From an uncultured Candidatus Entotheonella sp. (GTDB lineage: Bacteria; Tectomicrobia; Entotheonellia; Entotheonellales; Entotheonellaceae): 64,000 bases of DNA. How positions within the stretch are numbered: position 1 is the stretch's first letter; each line of letters begins with the position of its first letter. Location of the stretch: NCBI GenBank assembly GCA_951828535.1, contig OX639990.1, forward strand, positions 2,591,300 through 2,655,299. The letters are read 5' to 3'. The notes under the pieces were generated by a model, which worked only from the letters and a program-made list of their open reading frames with translations, did no database searches and had not been told where the DNA came from. Both the position numbers and the translations under genes were made by a program. Below are positions 41,159-49,165 of this stretch, piece after piece.

Positions 41159-41971
41159 TCAAGGCGCTAGGCAATCTGGGTCACTGTTAACTCGTTGTCT
41201 CACCGCCTCAAACAACAAAATGGAAGCCGTCTGCGCAACGTTCAGGGAGTCCAATTGCCCTGCCATCGGGATACACACGCGGGTTTCGCCGCGCCACGCG
41301 GATGTTAGCCCGTCATGTTCGGCTCCCAACACCAGTGCGCTTGGTAGTCGCAGATCAATCTCATAGTACGACCGAGGCACCAGCGGCGCAGCGGCAATGA
41401 TCTGGACCGCGCCACGGCGTAACCATAGCAAAACGTCCTTAGCGGTTGCCACCGCAACGGGTACCGAAAAACACGCCCCTTGACTGGCGCGAATGACATT
41501 GGGGTTCCAGAGATCCGTGCGCCCGTCGCAAAGCACGAGTGCCGTGGCGCCGGCAGCATCAGCAGACCGCATCATGGCGCCCAGGTTGCCGGGCTTTTCC
41601 AGTCCCTCAGCCACAAGGTATAAGGGTTTGCTGGTTATGGGAAGATCGGCAAGGGTGACGTACGGGCAAGGAGCGACGCCGAGCAGCCCATCTGAGTGCT
41701 CGCCGTAGCCTATTTTTCTGAACACCATAGGGGTGACGGGTTGCAAATGTCCACCAGCGTCTTGAACATTCCGGAGGAGATCGGCCTGTTTATCCGCCAC
41801 GGCTTGTGAGAAATAGGCCGCCGAAACGGGAAAGCCATTGCGGAGAGCCATGAGCAGCGCACGGGCACCGTCGATGAGTAGCATTCCCTGCTTCGCGCGT
41901 TCTCTGTGCTGACGCAGTTTCACCAGATTCTTAACGGTAGGATTGCTTAAACTTGTAATCGGAGCTTTCAT
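41159..41971 (-). CDS. TrmH/SpoU-family RNA 2'-O-methyltransferase
   Basis: 270 residues from the ATG at 41971, which overlaps the stop of the upstream methyltransferase by one base (TGATG). An N-terminal substrate-binding domain (ITSLSNPTVKNLVKLRQHRE; FPVSAAYFSQAVADKQADLL) precedes the SPOUT knot: LVAEGLEKPGNLGAMMRSAD (motif 1, N...GA..R), ALVLGAEHDGLTSAWRGETR (motif 2) and VCIPMAGQLDSLNVAQTASI (motif 3). Such enzymes methylate ribose 2'-OH in rRNA or tRNA; the target is not evident. It lies just upstream of the rrn operon on the same strand. Confidence 0.88.
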   Translation of the reverse strand: MKAPITSLSNPTVKNLVKLRQHRERAKQGMLLIDGARALLMALRNGFPVSAAYFSQAVADKQADLLRNVQDAGGHLQPVTPMVFRKIGYGEHSDGLLGVAPCPYVTLADLPITSKPLYLVAEGLEKPGNLGAMMRSADAAGATALVLCDGRTDLWNPNVIRASQGACFSVPVAVATAKDVLLWLRRGAVQIIAAAPLVPRSYYEIDLRLPSALVLGAEHDGLTSAWRGETRVCIPMAGQLDSLNVAQTASILLFEAVRQRVNSDPDCLAP

Positions 41972-42837
41972 CAGTATGTGTCGTTGCGCCATCGCACCAA
42001 AGCCCCACTGGGTAATCCATGAGGGCCGTCACACTGTGGAATGAACATTTCCATACTGCACAGTTGACTTCGGTCCAAACCTACTACGGCGGCCAGCATG
42101 TTTTCCAAGACTAACGGCGTAATGCCGGGGGTGTGGGTGCTCAGCACGACCGCCAGCGGAGAGTCACTGAGTACCTGCCGACATAAGTCGAGCAGCGGTG
42201 GCAAGTCGTGGGTGAGTTTCCATACCTCTCCCTTGGGGCCTCTCCCAAATGAGGGCGGATCGAGTATGATTGCATCGTACCGATTGCCGCGGCGCACTTC
42301 ACGACTGAGAAATTTGCTGACGTCCTCGACGATCCAACGGATACGCGCATCGGCCAGCCCGGCGAGCTGGGCATTCTCCCGCGCCCACGCCACAATGCCC
42401 TCGGCAGCATCCAAATGCACCACCTGAGCACCTCCGGCAGCGGCAGCGAGCGTACCGCTTCCTGTGTACGCGAAGGCATTGAGAACCCTCACTGGCCGCC
42501 TAGCAACGGCGATCTGCTCCCGCAACCACTGCCAGTGTGGCCCGTGCTCGGGGAAGAAACCCAAGTGGCCAAAATCGGTCAATTTGACGCGCAAAGACAG
42601 TCCGCAATAGGTCAATGTCCACATGGCGGGCAAGTCGTGTTTCTTGCGGTGCCAGTTACCTGACCCGGATGGTCCGCGTTGGTAATGCGCTTCCGCCGTT
42701 TCCCAAAATCCAGCGGGATGCGAAGGAGGCCACAGGGCCTGTGAGGCCGGACGCACTAGACGATAGGGGCCGACTTGCTCCAGCTTCCTGCCGTGGCCAC
42801 TATCGAGCAATCTGTATGTTGGCGTGTTGTCGTTCAT
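41971..42837 (-). CDS. Class I SAM-dependent methyltransferase, RlmI-like
   Basis: 288 residues from the ATG at 42837. The Rossmann methyltransferase core is visible: RRPVRVLNAFAYTGSGTLAA (motif I; RlmI-type proteins have a LNxFxYTGG-like block here), VVHLDAAEGIVAWARENAQL, IRWIVEDVSKFL and the motif IV YDAIILDPPSFGRGPKGEVW. The upstream PUA domain of true RlmI is absent; the first 100 residues are a different, short domain (HLGFFPEHGPHWQWLREQIA). Probably an rRNA methyltransferase, translationally coupled to the TrmH-family gene downstream. Confidence 0.83.
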   Translation of the reverse strand: MNDNTPTYRLLDSGHGRKLEQVGPYRLVRPASQALWPPSHPAGFWETAEAHYQRGPSGSGNWHRKKHDLPAMWTLTYCGLSLRVKLTDFGHLGFFPEHGPHWQWLREQIAVARRPVRVLNAFAYTGSGTLAAAAGGAQVVHLDAAEGIVAWARENAQLAGLADARIRWIVEDVSKFLSREVRRGNRYDAIILDPPSFGRGPKGEVWKLTHDLPPLLDLCRQVLSDSPLAVVLSTHTPGITPLVLENMLAAVVGLDRSQLCSMEMFIPQCDGPHGLPSGALVRWRNDTY

Positions 42838-42925
42838 AACGATTCCGCCAGCCCTCTCTTGCTTCGTTTGGATGTGAGTGCCTATTATGCGGTCACTCGG
42901 ACCCTCACACAACGAAGGAAGCCCC

Positions 42926-43666
42926 ATGTCACTGAAAGGTAAAGTTGCTTTGGTCACCGGCGCGTCACGCGGTATCGGACGCGCGGTGGCCCTTGCCCTC
43001 GCCGCAGCCGGCGCTCAAGTAGCCGTCAATTTCGTGAACCGCCGTGATGCCGCAATGGCGGTCAAAAAGGAAATCCAAGTGCTGGGGCAGGAGAGCTTGC
43101 TGGTGCGGGCCGATGTGGCAGCCAAACAAGACGTAGAGCGGATGATTTCGCACGTCTTCGACTATTTCGGGCGGATCGATATCCTAGTGAATAACGCTAC
43201 GGTGCACAGAGGAGGCAAGGTGCATCGCCTGCCGGAAAGCGATTGGGAGAGCGTGATGGATTCCTGTCTGAGAGGGGCTTTCCATTGCTGTCAGCTGGTT
43301 GTCCCGCACATGACGGCTCGGCAAAGTGGCCGCATCATTAATGTTTCTTCCATCATGGGTCGCATTGGCTGGCCTGGCGATACAGCCTACGGGACCGCCA
43401 AAGCCGGTCTCGTTGGTTTTACCCGTTCGCTGGCCAAAGAAGTTGCACCACACGGCATCACGGCGAACGTCGTCATGCCTGGGTATATCGACACGGATAT
43501 GACGTCCGCATTAACACCTCGCAGTAAAGAGTTGATGGTGTCACGCATACCCTTGAGCCGTGCCGGCCAACCTGAAGAGGTGGCGGAGGTCGTCACATTT
43601 CTGGCCTCGCAGGCCGCTTATGTAACAGGGGCGGTCTATGTCGTTGATGGTGGGATGTCACTTTGA
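42926..43666 (+). CDS. Short-chain dehydrogenase, 3-oxoacyl-ACP reductase (FabG-like)
   Basis: 246 residues from the ATG at 42926; an earlier in-frame ATG at 42878 is disfavoured. Classical SDR motifs: the cofactor loop VALVTGASRGIGRAVALALA (TGxxxGIG), ADVAAKQDVERM, DILVNNATVHRGG (NNAx), the catalytic Ser in IINVSSIMGRIGWPGDTAYG, and YGTAKAGLVGFT (YxxxK). The C-terminal VTGAVYVVDGGMSL is typical of FabG. The basic residue in the fold after the glycine loop suggests NADPH. The next gene starts 9 bp downstream. Confidence 0.88.
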   Translation: MSLKGKVALVTGASRGIGRAVALALAAAGAQVAVNFVNRRDAAMAVKKEIQVLGQESLLVRADVAAKQDVERMISHVFDYFGRIDILVNNATVHRGGKVHRLPESDWESVMDSCLRGAFHCCQLVVPHMTARQSGRIINVSSIMGRIGWPGDTAYGTAKAGLVGFTRSLAKEVAPHGITANVVMPGYIDTDMTSALTPRSKELMVSRIPLSRAGQPEEVAEVVTFLASQAAYVTGAVYVVDGGMSL

Positions 43667-43675
43667 GAGTCCGTG

Positions 43676-44521
43676 ATGGGGCAGCAACGAATCGGCAGTG
43701 AACGGGCGGTTGTTCAAACTGCAGATGTATTCGCACTGTCGCAGATTCAGGAACGCATTATCAACTGCGTCTGCTGTGCCCGGCTCGTGGCGCACCGCCA
43801 GCACACGGCAGACCAAAAGGTGCGCCGGTTTCGGAGCGAATCTTATTGGGGCAAGCCCGTGCCCAGCTTCGGCGACCCGCTTGCTCGACTCTTGATTGTC
43901 GGGCTGGCCCCGGCAGCCCATGGCGCCAACCGCACGGGGCGCGCCTTCACAGGCGACCGCAGTGGTGATTGGTTGTACGAGGCATTACACCGCTTCGGCT
44001 TCGCAAACCAACCGGATTCTTTCCATCGTCAAGACGGTCTCACTCTTCACGATTGCTACATCATGCAGGTGATCCGCTGCGCTCCGCCCGGCAATAGGCC
44101 TGATCGTCAGGAAATCGCAAACTGCCAGTCCTATTTTCTGGACGAGTTGCGATTGCTAAAAAACGTACAGGCGGTTATCCCGCTGGGACGGCTCGCTTTC
44201 GACGCATATCTGCGCGCCTACCAACAGATCGGTAATACCCTCACAAAGCCGCGCCCACGCTTCGAGCATGGAACACTCACGCGCTTGCCAACCGGCCATG
44301 CTTTTTTGCCCTCGTATCACCCAAGCCAGCAGAACACGCAAACGGGACGCCTTACGCGCGTCATGTTTCACCAAGTATTTGCCACCGCCCGGACGCTGCT
44401 TGATGGGAATTGCGGGGAAGGATTGGAGTCTACAAATAGATCACACGGCTGCTCAACTGCCCCTCAAAGAGGTGCACGATCCCGTAGCCAGGGGAGCCGG
44501 GACAAACCTTTGGGGCGGTGA
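43676..44521 (+). CDS. Uracil-DNA glycosylase, family 5 (UdgB-like)
   Basis: 281 residues from the ATG at 43676 (a GTG just before is possible). A Cys-rich N-terminus (ERIINCVCCARLVAHRQ) is part of an expected 4Fe-4S site. The active-site block LLIVGLAPAAHGANRTGRAF has the family-5 GLAPAxxGxNRTGR sequence, which lacks the catalytic Asp of family 4. The second block is LPSYHPSQQNTQTGRLT. Cys at about 121 (VIRCAPPGNRPDRQEIANCQ) supplies further ligands. The last 30 codons extend past the usual end and overlap the convergent phosphoesterase gene by 92 bp. Confidence 0.88.
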   Translation: MGQQRIGSERAVVQTADVFALSQIQERIINCVCCARLVAHRQHTADQKVRRFRSESYWGKPVPSFGDPLARLLIVGLAPAAHGANRTGRAFTGDRSGDWLYEALHRFGFANQPDSFHRQDGLTLHDCYIMQVIRCAPPGNRPDRQEIANCQSYFLDELRLLKNVQAVIPLGRLAFDAYLRAYQQIGNTLTKPRPRFEHGTLTRLPTGHAFLPSYHPSQQNTQTGRLTRVMFHQVFATARTLLDGNCGEGLESTNRSHGCSTAPQRGARSRSQGSRDKPLGR

Positions 44522-45194
44522 CCGTATCGCCAAACTGATAGGCACTGGATGGCACGCTGGTAAACTGCACACCTCGCTCGGTGATCTGTATCGGCATGTG
44601 AACGTGTCCGAAGAACACCCGTTGCACCTGCCGGTGCTGGGCCAGGATGTCCACAAGATCGTCCCCGTTTCCAAATGCATAGGCGTCTAACCAATCCACC
44701 CCCGTGGCAACGGGTGGATGGTGCATAAATACCACCGTTGGTTGCTGTGAACCGTCCGTCAGCATGTCATCCAGCCAAGTCAGCTGAGCCGTGTCCAACG
44801 TTCCTGCTACCTCCCCTTCGACTAGGGAATCGAGAACGACGAAACGGTGCCCGACAGCGTCAAACGCATAGTAATACGGCTCGGAACCGGGTGATTCCTC
44901 CCCCAAGACGACGTGACGGAATGCCCGTCGCAGGTCATGGTTGCCCATCGTGAAATACACCGGACTCGGCAAGCGATCGGTCAGCAGCTTAAGATGGCGG
45001 TAGGATTGCGGATCGTCGTCACTAATCAGATCACCTGTAAATATGACAAAGGCAGGCGGTGGACCAAGGTGAGAAATATGGGCGATGATACGTTCGAGGT
45101 TTTTGTAGGGGTTAACTCCGTATGATTCCAAGCTGGTGTCGGCGACGAGATGGGTATCCGATACCTGGATGAAATAGGGTGTTGCTTGCACCAT
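44430..45194 (-). CDS. cpdA: Calcineurin-like phosphoesterase, CpdA-type (3',5'-cAMP phosphodiesterase-like)
   Basis: 254 residues. The five metallophosphoesterase motifs are in order: YFIQVSDTHLVADTS (D-x-H), FVIFTGDLISDDD (GD), YFTMGNHDLRRAF (GNHD), VVFMHHPPVATGV (H) and RVFFGHVHMPIQI (GHxH). This matches CpdA/Icc, which hydrolyses cAMP; related enzymes act on other nucleotides or phospholipids. The 3' end overlaps the uracil-DNA glycosylase gene on the other strand by 92 bp. Confidence 0.85.
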   Translation of the reverse strand: MVQATPYFIQVSDTHLVADTSLESYGVNPYKNLERIIAHISHLGPPPAFVIFTGDLISDDDPQSYRHLKLLTDRLPSPVYFTMGNHDLRRAFRHVVLGEESPGSEPYYYAFDAVGHRFVVLDSLVEGEVAGTLDTAQLTWLDDMLTDGSQQPTVVFMHHPPVATGVDWLDAYAFGNGDDLVDILAQHRQVQRVFFGHVHMPIQITERGVQFTSVPSSAYQFGDTVTAPKVCPGSPGYGIVHLFEGQLSSRVIYL

Positions 45195-45234
45195 GCACTC
45201 CCGGAGCTTGGGGGCAGGCTTGCCGCCGCTTTAC

Positions 45235-45522
45235 CTAACGGTAGCGCCGGGCGTCGCGCCAACGCCGATACCGTTGCTGCATGGGAACAACGAAGCGATC
45301 CCAAATCGTCGCCGCAAAAGGAATATCCTTGCGGAGGATGGCCAGCGCGGCCACGATCAGTATTACGCCTTGCAGAACGGGCAATACCAGCCCCGCCAAC
45401 CCGGCGATCAATAGCGCAATGCCCAAGGTAATGCGGGATATGCGGTAAAATCGCCTTGAGAGGCCCGAGGTAGCTTCCATTCCCACGGAACCCTCGGTGT
45501 TTTCCTCAATACCTGGCGGCAT
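45235..45522 (-). CDS. Small inner-membrane protein, PGPGW/DUF454-like
   Basis: 95 residues. It has a charged N-terminus, then two adjacent hydrophobic stretches (ISRITLGIALLIAGLAGLVL, VLQGVILIVAALAILRKDIP) and a basic tail (RYRRWRDARRYR). The turn LVLPVLQGVILI sits where PGPGW-family proteins have LVLPGPGWLLI, so the name motif itself is changed. Function unknown. It lies 35 bp downstream of the secreted STN/HEAT protein gene. Confidence 0.6.
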   Translation of the reverse strand: MPPGIEENTEGSVGMEATSGLSRRFYRISRITLGIALLIAGLAGLVLPVLQGVILIVAALAILRKDIPFAATIWDRFVVPMQQRYRRWRDARRYR

Positions 45523-45556
45523 GGCATCGCCTTCCTGCCCAACGTGACTATTGGAA

Positions 45557-46342
45557 TCAGCGTCTCAGCATGGAACGAATGTCTTCCTGCGCTTCCTCGC
45601 GGGCTTCTTCGTCCCCTTGTCTCAGGTCATCCATATAGGGTTCAAGAGCTTCGATCAGCTCCCGCTGCCTGTCCGTATCGCTTGCCAGCCGCATGAGACC
45701 CTCGATTGCCCGCTCACGCACCTGTTCGTTCGGATGCACAACCTGGTTAAGCAGTCGCTCGGTTTCCGGGTTCGCTTTCAGGTCTTCAAAAACCGACTTG
45801 GAAGCGCTGTCTTTTCCCCCCGGACTACGTGCTGCCGCACGCGAGCGAGCGCGTTCCGACCGAGCGGGATTCCGACGGGCCCGGCGCCTGGCCATTTGCG
45901 ATGAGGCAGCAGCACGTGGTTGGGCGCCTGTGCTCGCATTGGTATCCAGAAACAGAATGCGTTCGACCTTCACGCCGTCTTCCGTCTGGGCAGTAATGAG
46001 CACATACCCTGGCACGCCGGCGACACGCAGCAGACGTTTGAGCCCTTCTATGAGAGACAAGTCGGTGAACTGTGTTGAAATGCGGCCAAAAGGTAGCCCA
46101 CCCAGGTTACTGACTTCGATCTGTGATTGCGAGGCGATGTCCCGGAAAATCGCACCGAAGTCCTCATCTTGCACGTCCACCGACAGGCCGCCTTGTGCCA
46201 AGACAACACCCGCTACTCGGCGGGAAGCCGCTGGGTCCGCGGCAACGGACCTCTGTGCCCAGGTGGAAGAGACGTTCCCACCACTCAAAACCAGGATCAG
46301 ACCGAAGCCCAAAAGGCTTATCCAGTGCCGGTGGAGCCTCAT
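45557..46342 (-). CDS. Secreted protein with STN-like domain and HEAT-like repeats
   Basis: 261 residues. A signal peptide (WISLLGFGLILVLSGGNVSS, cleavage near STWAQ) is followed at about residues 50-110 by GGLSVDVQDEDFGAIFRDIA, SQSQIEVSNLGGLPFGRIST and LSLIEGLKRLLRVAGVPGYV. This is the pattern of the secretin/TonB short N-terminal (STN) domain. A basic Arg/Ala linker (MARRRARRNPARSERARSRA) leads to a helical end (NPETERLLNQVVHPNEQVRE, RAIEGLMRLASDTDRQRELI) resembling HEAT repeats. It probably works in the periplasm. The exact family is not recognised. Confidence 0.65.
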   Translation of the reverse strand: MRLHRHWISLLGFGLILVLSGGNVSSTWAQRSVAADPAASRRVAGVVLAQGGLSVDVQDEDFGAIFRDIASQSQIEVSNLGGLPFGRISTQFTDLSLIEGLKRLLRVAGVPGYVLITAQTEDGVKVERILFLDTNASTGAQPRAAASSQMARRRARRNPARSERARSRAAARSPGGKDSASKSVFEDLKANPETERLLNQVVHPNEQVRERAIEGLMRLASDTDRQRELIEALEPYMDDLRQGDEEAREEAQEDIRSMLRR

Positions 46343-46439
46343 TCAGCACCCTTCCCTCGCCTATGGGTTATGGCTATAATGGCGCACTTCCGAGCAAGCT
46401 GTGACACCCTGTCCACTATGTTTCAATGAGGAGTGAAAG

Positions 46440-46631
46440 ATGCCGAAGGATAAAGCTCTCTATTCGTTAGAGCTTGAGAAAGACATGATGGTGTTTATCG
46501 AAGAAATGACGGCGAAGTATAACTTGCCGGACGTTTCAAAAACAATGCGCTGTATGGTCAATTACGCCCGCGAGGTGGAGACGGCACAGGAGGACATCTT
46601 TGCCGAAATCCGCTGCCTCAGTTGTGGATGA
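46440..46631 (+). CDS. Small conserved-looking protein with C-terminal CxxC
   Basis: 63 residues, with GGAGTGAAAG ahead of the ATG. MPKDKALYSLELEKDMMVFI begins a helical segment (EEMTAKYNLPDVSKTMRCMV), and the protein ends EIRCLSCG, a C-x2-C at the very C-terminus. The N-terminal pattern resembles small ribbon-helix-helix-like proteins (beta strand YSLELEKDM, then two helices). It is divergently transcribed from the secreted STN protein. No family name. Confidence 0.65.
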   Translation: MPKDKALYSLELEKDMMVFIEEMTAKYNLPDVSKTMRCMVNYAREVETAQEDIFAEIRCLSCG

Positions 46632-46683
46632 GATTGTTTGCAGGCCGGAACGTCTGGGCATGCTCTTTGTTAAACCTTAGTCC

Positions 46684-47850
46684 TCAATACGACCGTGGCA
46701 TGCCCAGTACGTGCTCACCTAGGTAATTCAATACCATCTGCTGAGAAATCGGCGCAATTTTGTAAAGGCGGACTTCACGATAAAGCCGCTCGACATCAAA
46801 CTCTCGCGCGTAACCAAACCCGCCATGTGTCTGCACAGCGTGATCAACTGCGTCGCACCCCGCCTCGGCCGCTAACAACTTCGCGATATTTGCCTCCTTG
46901 CCGCAAGGCAACCCGTTGTCGTAAAGCCACGCCGCCTTGAGCGTCATCAACTCGGCTGCCTCCAGGTGGGCATAGGCCTCCGCCAGGGGGAACTGCACAC
47001 CCTGATTTCTGCCAATGGGGCGGCCAAAGACAACCCGATCCTTGGCATAGTGTACGGCCTTGTCGAGCGCGGCTCTGCCGATGCCCACCGCTTCCGCCGC
47101 GATCACGATGCGTTCCGGGTTCAGGCCAGTCATGATATGGGAGAAGCCCTCGCCTTCCTCGCCCACGAGATCAGCATGCGGCACCCGCAGATCGTCGATG
47201 AACAATTCGTTGGAATCGACCGCATGGCGGCCCATTTTCTCGATCAGCCGCACCGAAATAGCGGAACGGTCCATCTCGGCGAAGAACAGGGACATGCCTT
47301 TGGACCTTTTCGCCACCTGATCCGCCGGGGTCGTGCGTGTCAAGATGAGAACGCGGTCTGCGTTTTGGGCGTTCGTACACCAGATCTTGCGTCCATTGAT
47401 GGCCCACTCGTCGCCGTCCCGCACCGCCGTCGTCTGCAATTGTGTGGTGTCGCTGCCCACGTTGGGCTCGGTCACCGAAAACGCCAGCTTCATCTCGCCC
47501 CGCGCGATGGGGGGCAGATACCGCCGCTTCATCTCGTCGCTGCCATGCAAAATGATCGGCATGGGCGGGAACATCGAGAAGTGAATAGGCGAGGCGCCGG
47601 ATGTCCCTGCACCCGACGCGCAGATTTCCAGCAGGACGATGGCGGCCTCGGTCACGCCCAGACCGCTGCCGCCGTATTCGGTGGGAATGACCGTGCCCAG
47701 CCACCCATTGGCGGCAAATTCGTTGAAGAATGCGTGCGGGTATTCCCCGGTGCGATCCAGGTCGCGCCAGTAGCCCCAGTCAAATTTCCCCGCTAAGTTC
47801 CGCACTTCGGTGCGAATCAATTGCTGCTGCTCCGATAGCTCGAAATCCAT
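46684..47850 (-). CDS. Acyl-CoA dehydrogenase
   Basis: 388 residues. Typical blocks are FELSEQQQLIRTEVRNLAGK, WLGTVIPTEYGGSGLGVTEA, KLAFSVTEPNVGSDTTQLQT (FAD and substrate binding), WAINGRKIWCTNAQNADRVL, GGFGYAREFDVERLYREVRL and the C-terminal KIAPISQQMVLNYLGEHVLG. The R-E-V-R segment holds the family's conserved arginine near the catalytic region. Substrate chain length cannot be told. It is the last gene of a minus-strand run (49984 to 46684) with a PPOX protein, a hydratase and a deacetylase. Confidence 0.93.
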   Translation of the reverse strand: MDFELSEQQQLIRTEVRNLAGKFDWGYWRDLDRTGEYPHAFFNEFAANGWLGTVIPTEYGGSGLGVTEAAIVLLEICASGAGTSGASPIHFSMFPPMPIILHGSDEMKRRYLPPIARGEMKLAFSVTEPNVGSDTTQLQTTAVRDGDEWAINGRKIWCTNAQNADRVLILTRTTPADQVAKRSKGMSLFFAEMDRSAISVRLIEKMGRHAVDSNELFIDDLRVPHADLVGEEGEGFSHIMTGLNPERIVIAAEAVGIGRAALDKAVHYAKDRVVFGRPIGRNQGVQFPLAEAYAHLEAAELMTLKAAWLYDNGLPCGKEANIAKLLAAEAGCDAVDHAVQTHGGFGYAREFDVERLYREVRLYKIAPISQQMVLNYLGEHVLGMPRSY

Positions 47851-47868
47851 CCGCTATAACCTTCCGTG

Positions 47869-48333
47869 TCAGGAAATTTCAGGGCTGCCGCCCGCGGACT
47901 GTGCCAGGGATTCGCCCCATTGGGTGATGCGGTCCGGCGCGATTTTGATCACCAACCCGTCACTGTTACTCAGGTGGCGATCGCGATACTGGGCGTATTT
48001 TTTCTCAAGAAGCGTGAACGCGTGAACGCGCTCGGTTCCCTCCTCTAATATCGTCGCCGGGCCGCGCATCATCACGTAATAAAGCTGTTGCCAGTCTTCC
48101 TCATAATGGTGCACCAGAAACGCCACGCGCGGATTCTCAACAATGTTGCGTATGCGTTTCATACTGTAACCGGCACGGCGCTTGGGTTTGTGGTCGATGG
48201 CGGAATAAACGGCCTGTCCGTCATAGGCGAAGCATATCGGCACCATGTGCGGGGCACCGAGCTTGTCGGCCGTCGCCAGGTGGCCGAAGCGGTGCGTTTT
48301 CAGCAATGCGACAAGATTGCTTGACGCCGCCAT
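47869..48333 (-). CDS. PPOX-fold protein, F420-dependent (TIGR03668-like)
   Basis: 154 residues. The split-barrel pattern of pyridoxamine-phosphate-oxidase-like proteins is clear: FGHLATADKLGAPHMVPICF, AVYSAIDHKPKRRAGYSMKR and NPRVAFLVHHYEEDWQQLYY. The lysine-rich DHKPKR-x-R and the EDWxxL block are typical of a group annotated as probable F420-dependent enzymes (TIGR03668). The assignment is from memory of the pattern. It lies between the acyl-CoA dehydrogenase and hydratase genes. Confidence 0.78.
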   Translation of the reverse strand: MAASSNLVALLKTHRFGHLATADKLGAPHMVPICFAYDGQAVYSAIDHKPKRRAGYSMKRIRNIVENPRVAFLVHHYEEDWQQLYYVMMRGPATILEEGTERVHAFTLLEKKYAQYRDRHLSNSDGLVIKIAPDRITQWGESLAQSAGGSPEIS

Positions 48334-48364
48334 GACGCGTTCCCCTTTTCGGCTGAAATCGCCC

Positions 48365-49156
48365 CTATGCGAAACTCACGCCTACCGGTCCCAAGCCGCC
48401 GCCAAACGTTGCCTTCAGCACATCGCCGGACGCCATGCGCACCGCCCCGGTCAGGGCGCCGGCGAGCACCATGTCGCCCTCTTCGATCGCCAGATCGAAC
48501 TCGGCGAGCTTGTTGGCCAGCCACGCCACCGATTGCGCGGGATTGCCCATCACCGCGCCCGCCGCGCCGGTCGCGAGGATGTCGCCGTTCTTCTCGACCA
48601 CCATTCCCGTGTAGCGCATGTCGAAATTCCTGACCGAATGAAGCTCCCCACCCACGATAATGCCGGCGGTGCCGCAGCTATCGGCCAGAATGTCAGCCAC
48701 CTTGGCGCGGCCGATCCAGTCACGCATGCGCGAATCCCCGAGCTCCAGCGACGGCATGATGCCCTCCGTGCTGCGCAGCACCTGCGGCACCGTAACCCCG
48801 GGCCCTTCAATACGCCGGTTCATCACAAAGGTGATTTCGCATTCAATAATCGGTTGAATCAGCGAGGCCGTGTCGACCGGCGTCGCTTCCAGGTAAACGC
48901 CTTGGCCCATGAGCTGCCCGCAAACCGGTTCGTGTACGCCAAAGACTTCCTGATTCGCCCGGCTGGTGAGGCCGATCTTCTTGCCGACGATCCGGTCTCC
49001 GCGCGCCATCTTTTTGTCCGCAATGGCGAGTTGCACCCGGTAGCCGTCCGCCACCGTCAGGTCCGGGTGATCAATCGTCAGCACTTCAACCGGCTCGCGG
49101 CTTTCTTCGGCGGCGATCAACCGGTCGGCGAGCGTTTCAATCGTTTGTGCATCCAT
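48365..49156 (-). CDS. 2-keto-4-pentenoate hydratase / fumarylacetoacetate hydrolase-family protein
   Basis: 263 residues. MhpD-type blocks are LTVADGYRVQLAIADKKMAR, RIVGKKIGLTSRANQEVFGV, the metal ligands in QPIIECEITFVMNRRIEGPG (E-x-E), IMPSLELGDSRMRDWIGRAK (E...D), and GNPAQSVAWLANKLAEFDLA. This matches hydratases/decarboxylases of the catechol meta-cleavage pathway. No other ring-cleavage genes are nearby, so the substrate is uncertain. Its start is 9 bp past the deacetylase stop. Confidence 0.9.
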   Translation of the reverse strand: MDAQTIETLADRLIAAEESREPVEVLTIDHPDLTVADGYRVQLAIADKKMARGDRIVGKKIGLTSRANQEVFGVHEPVCGQLMGQGVYLEATPVDTASLIQPIIECEITFVMNRRIEGPGVTVPQVLRSTEGIMPSLELGDSRMRDWIGRAKVADILADSCGTAGIIVGGELHSVRNFDMRYTGMVVEKNGDILATGAAGAVMGNPAQSVAWLANKLAEFDLAIEEGDMVLAGALTGAVRMASGDVLKATFGGGLGPVGVSFA

Positions 49157-49165
49157 GGATTCCCC

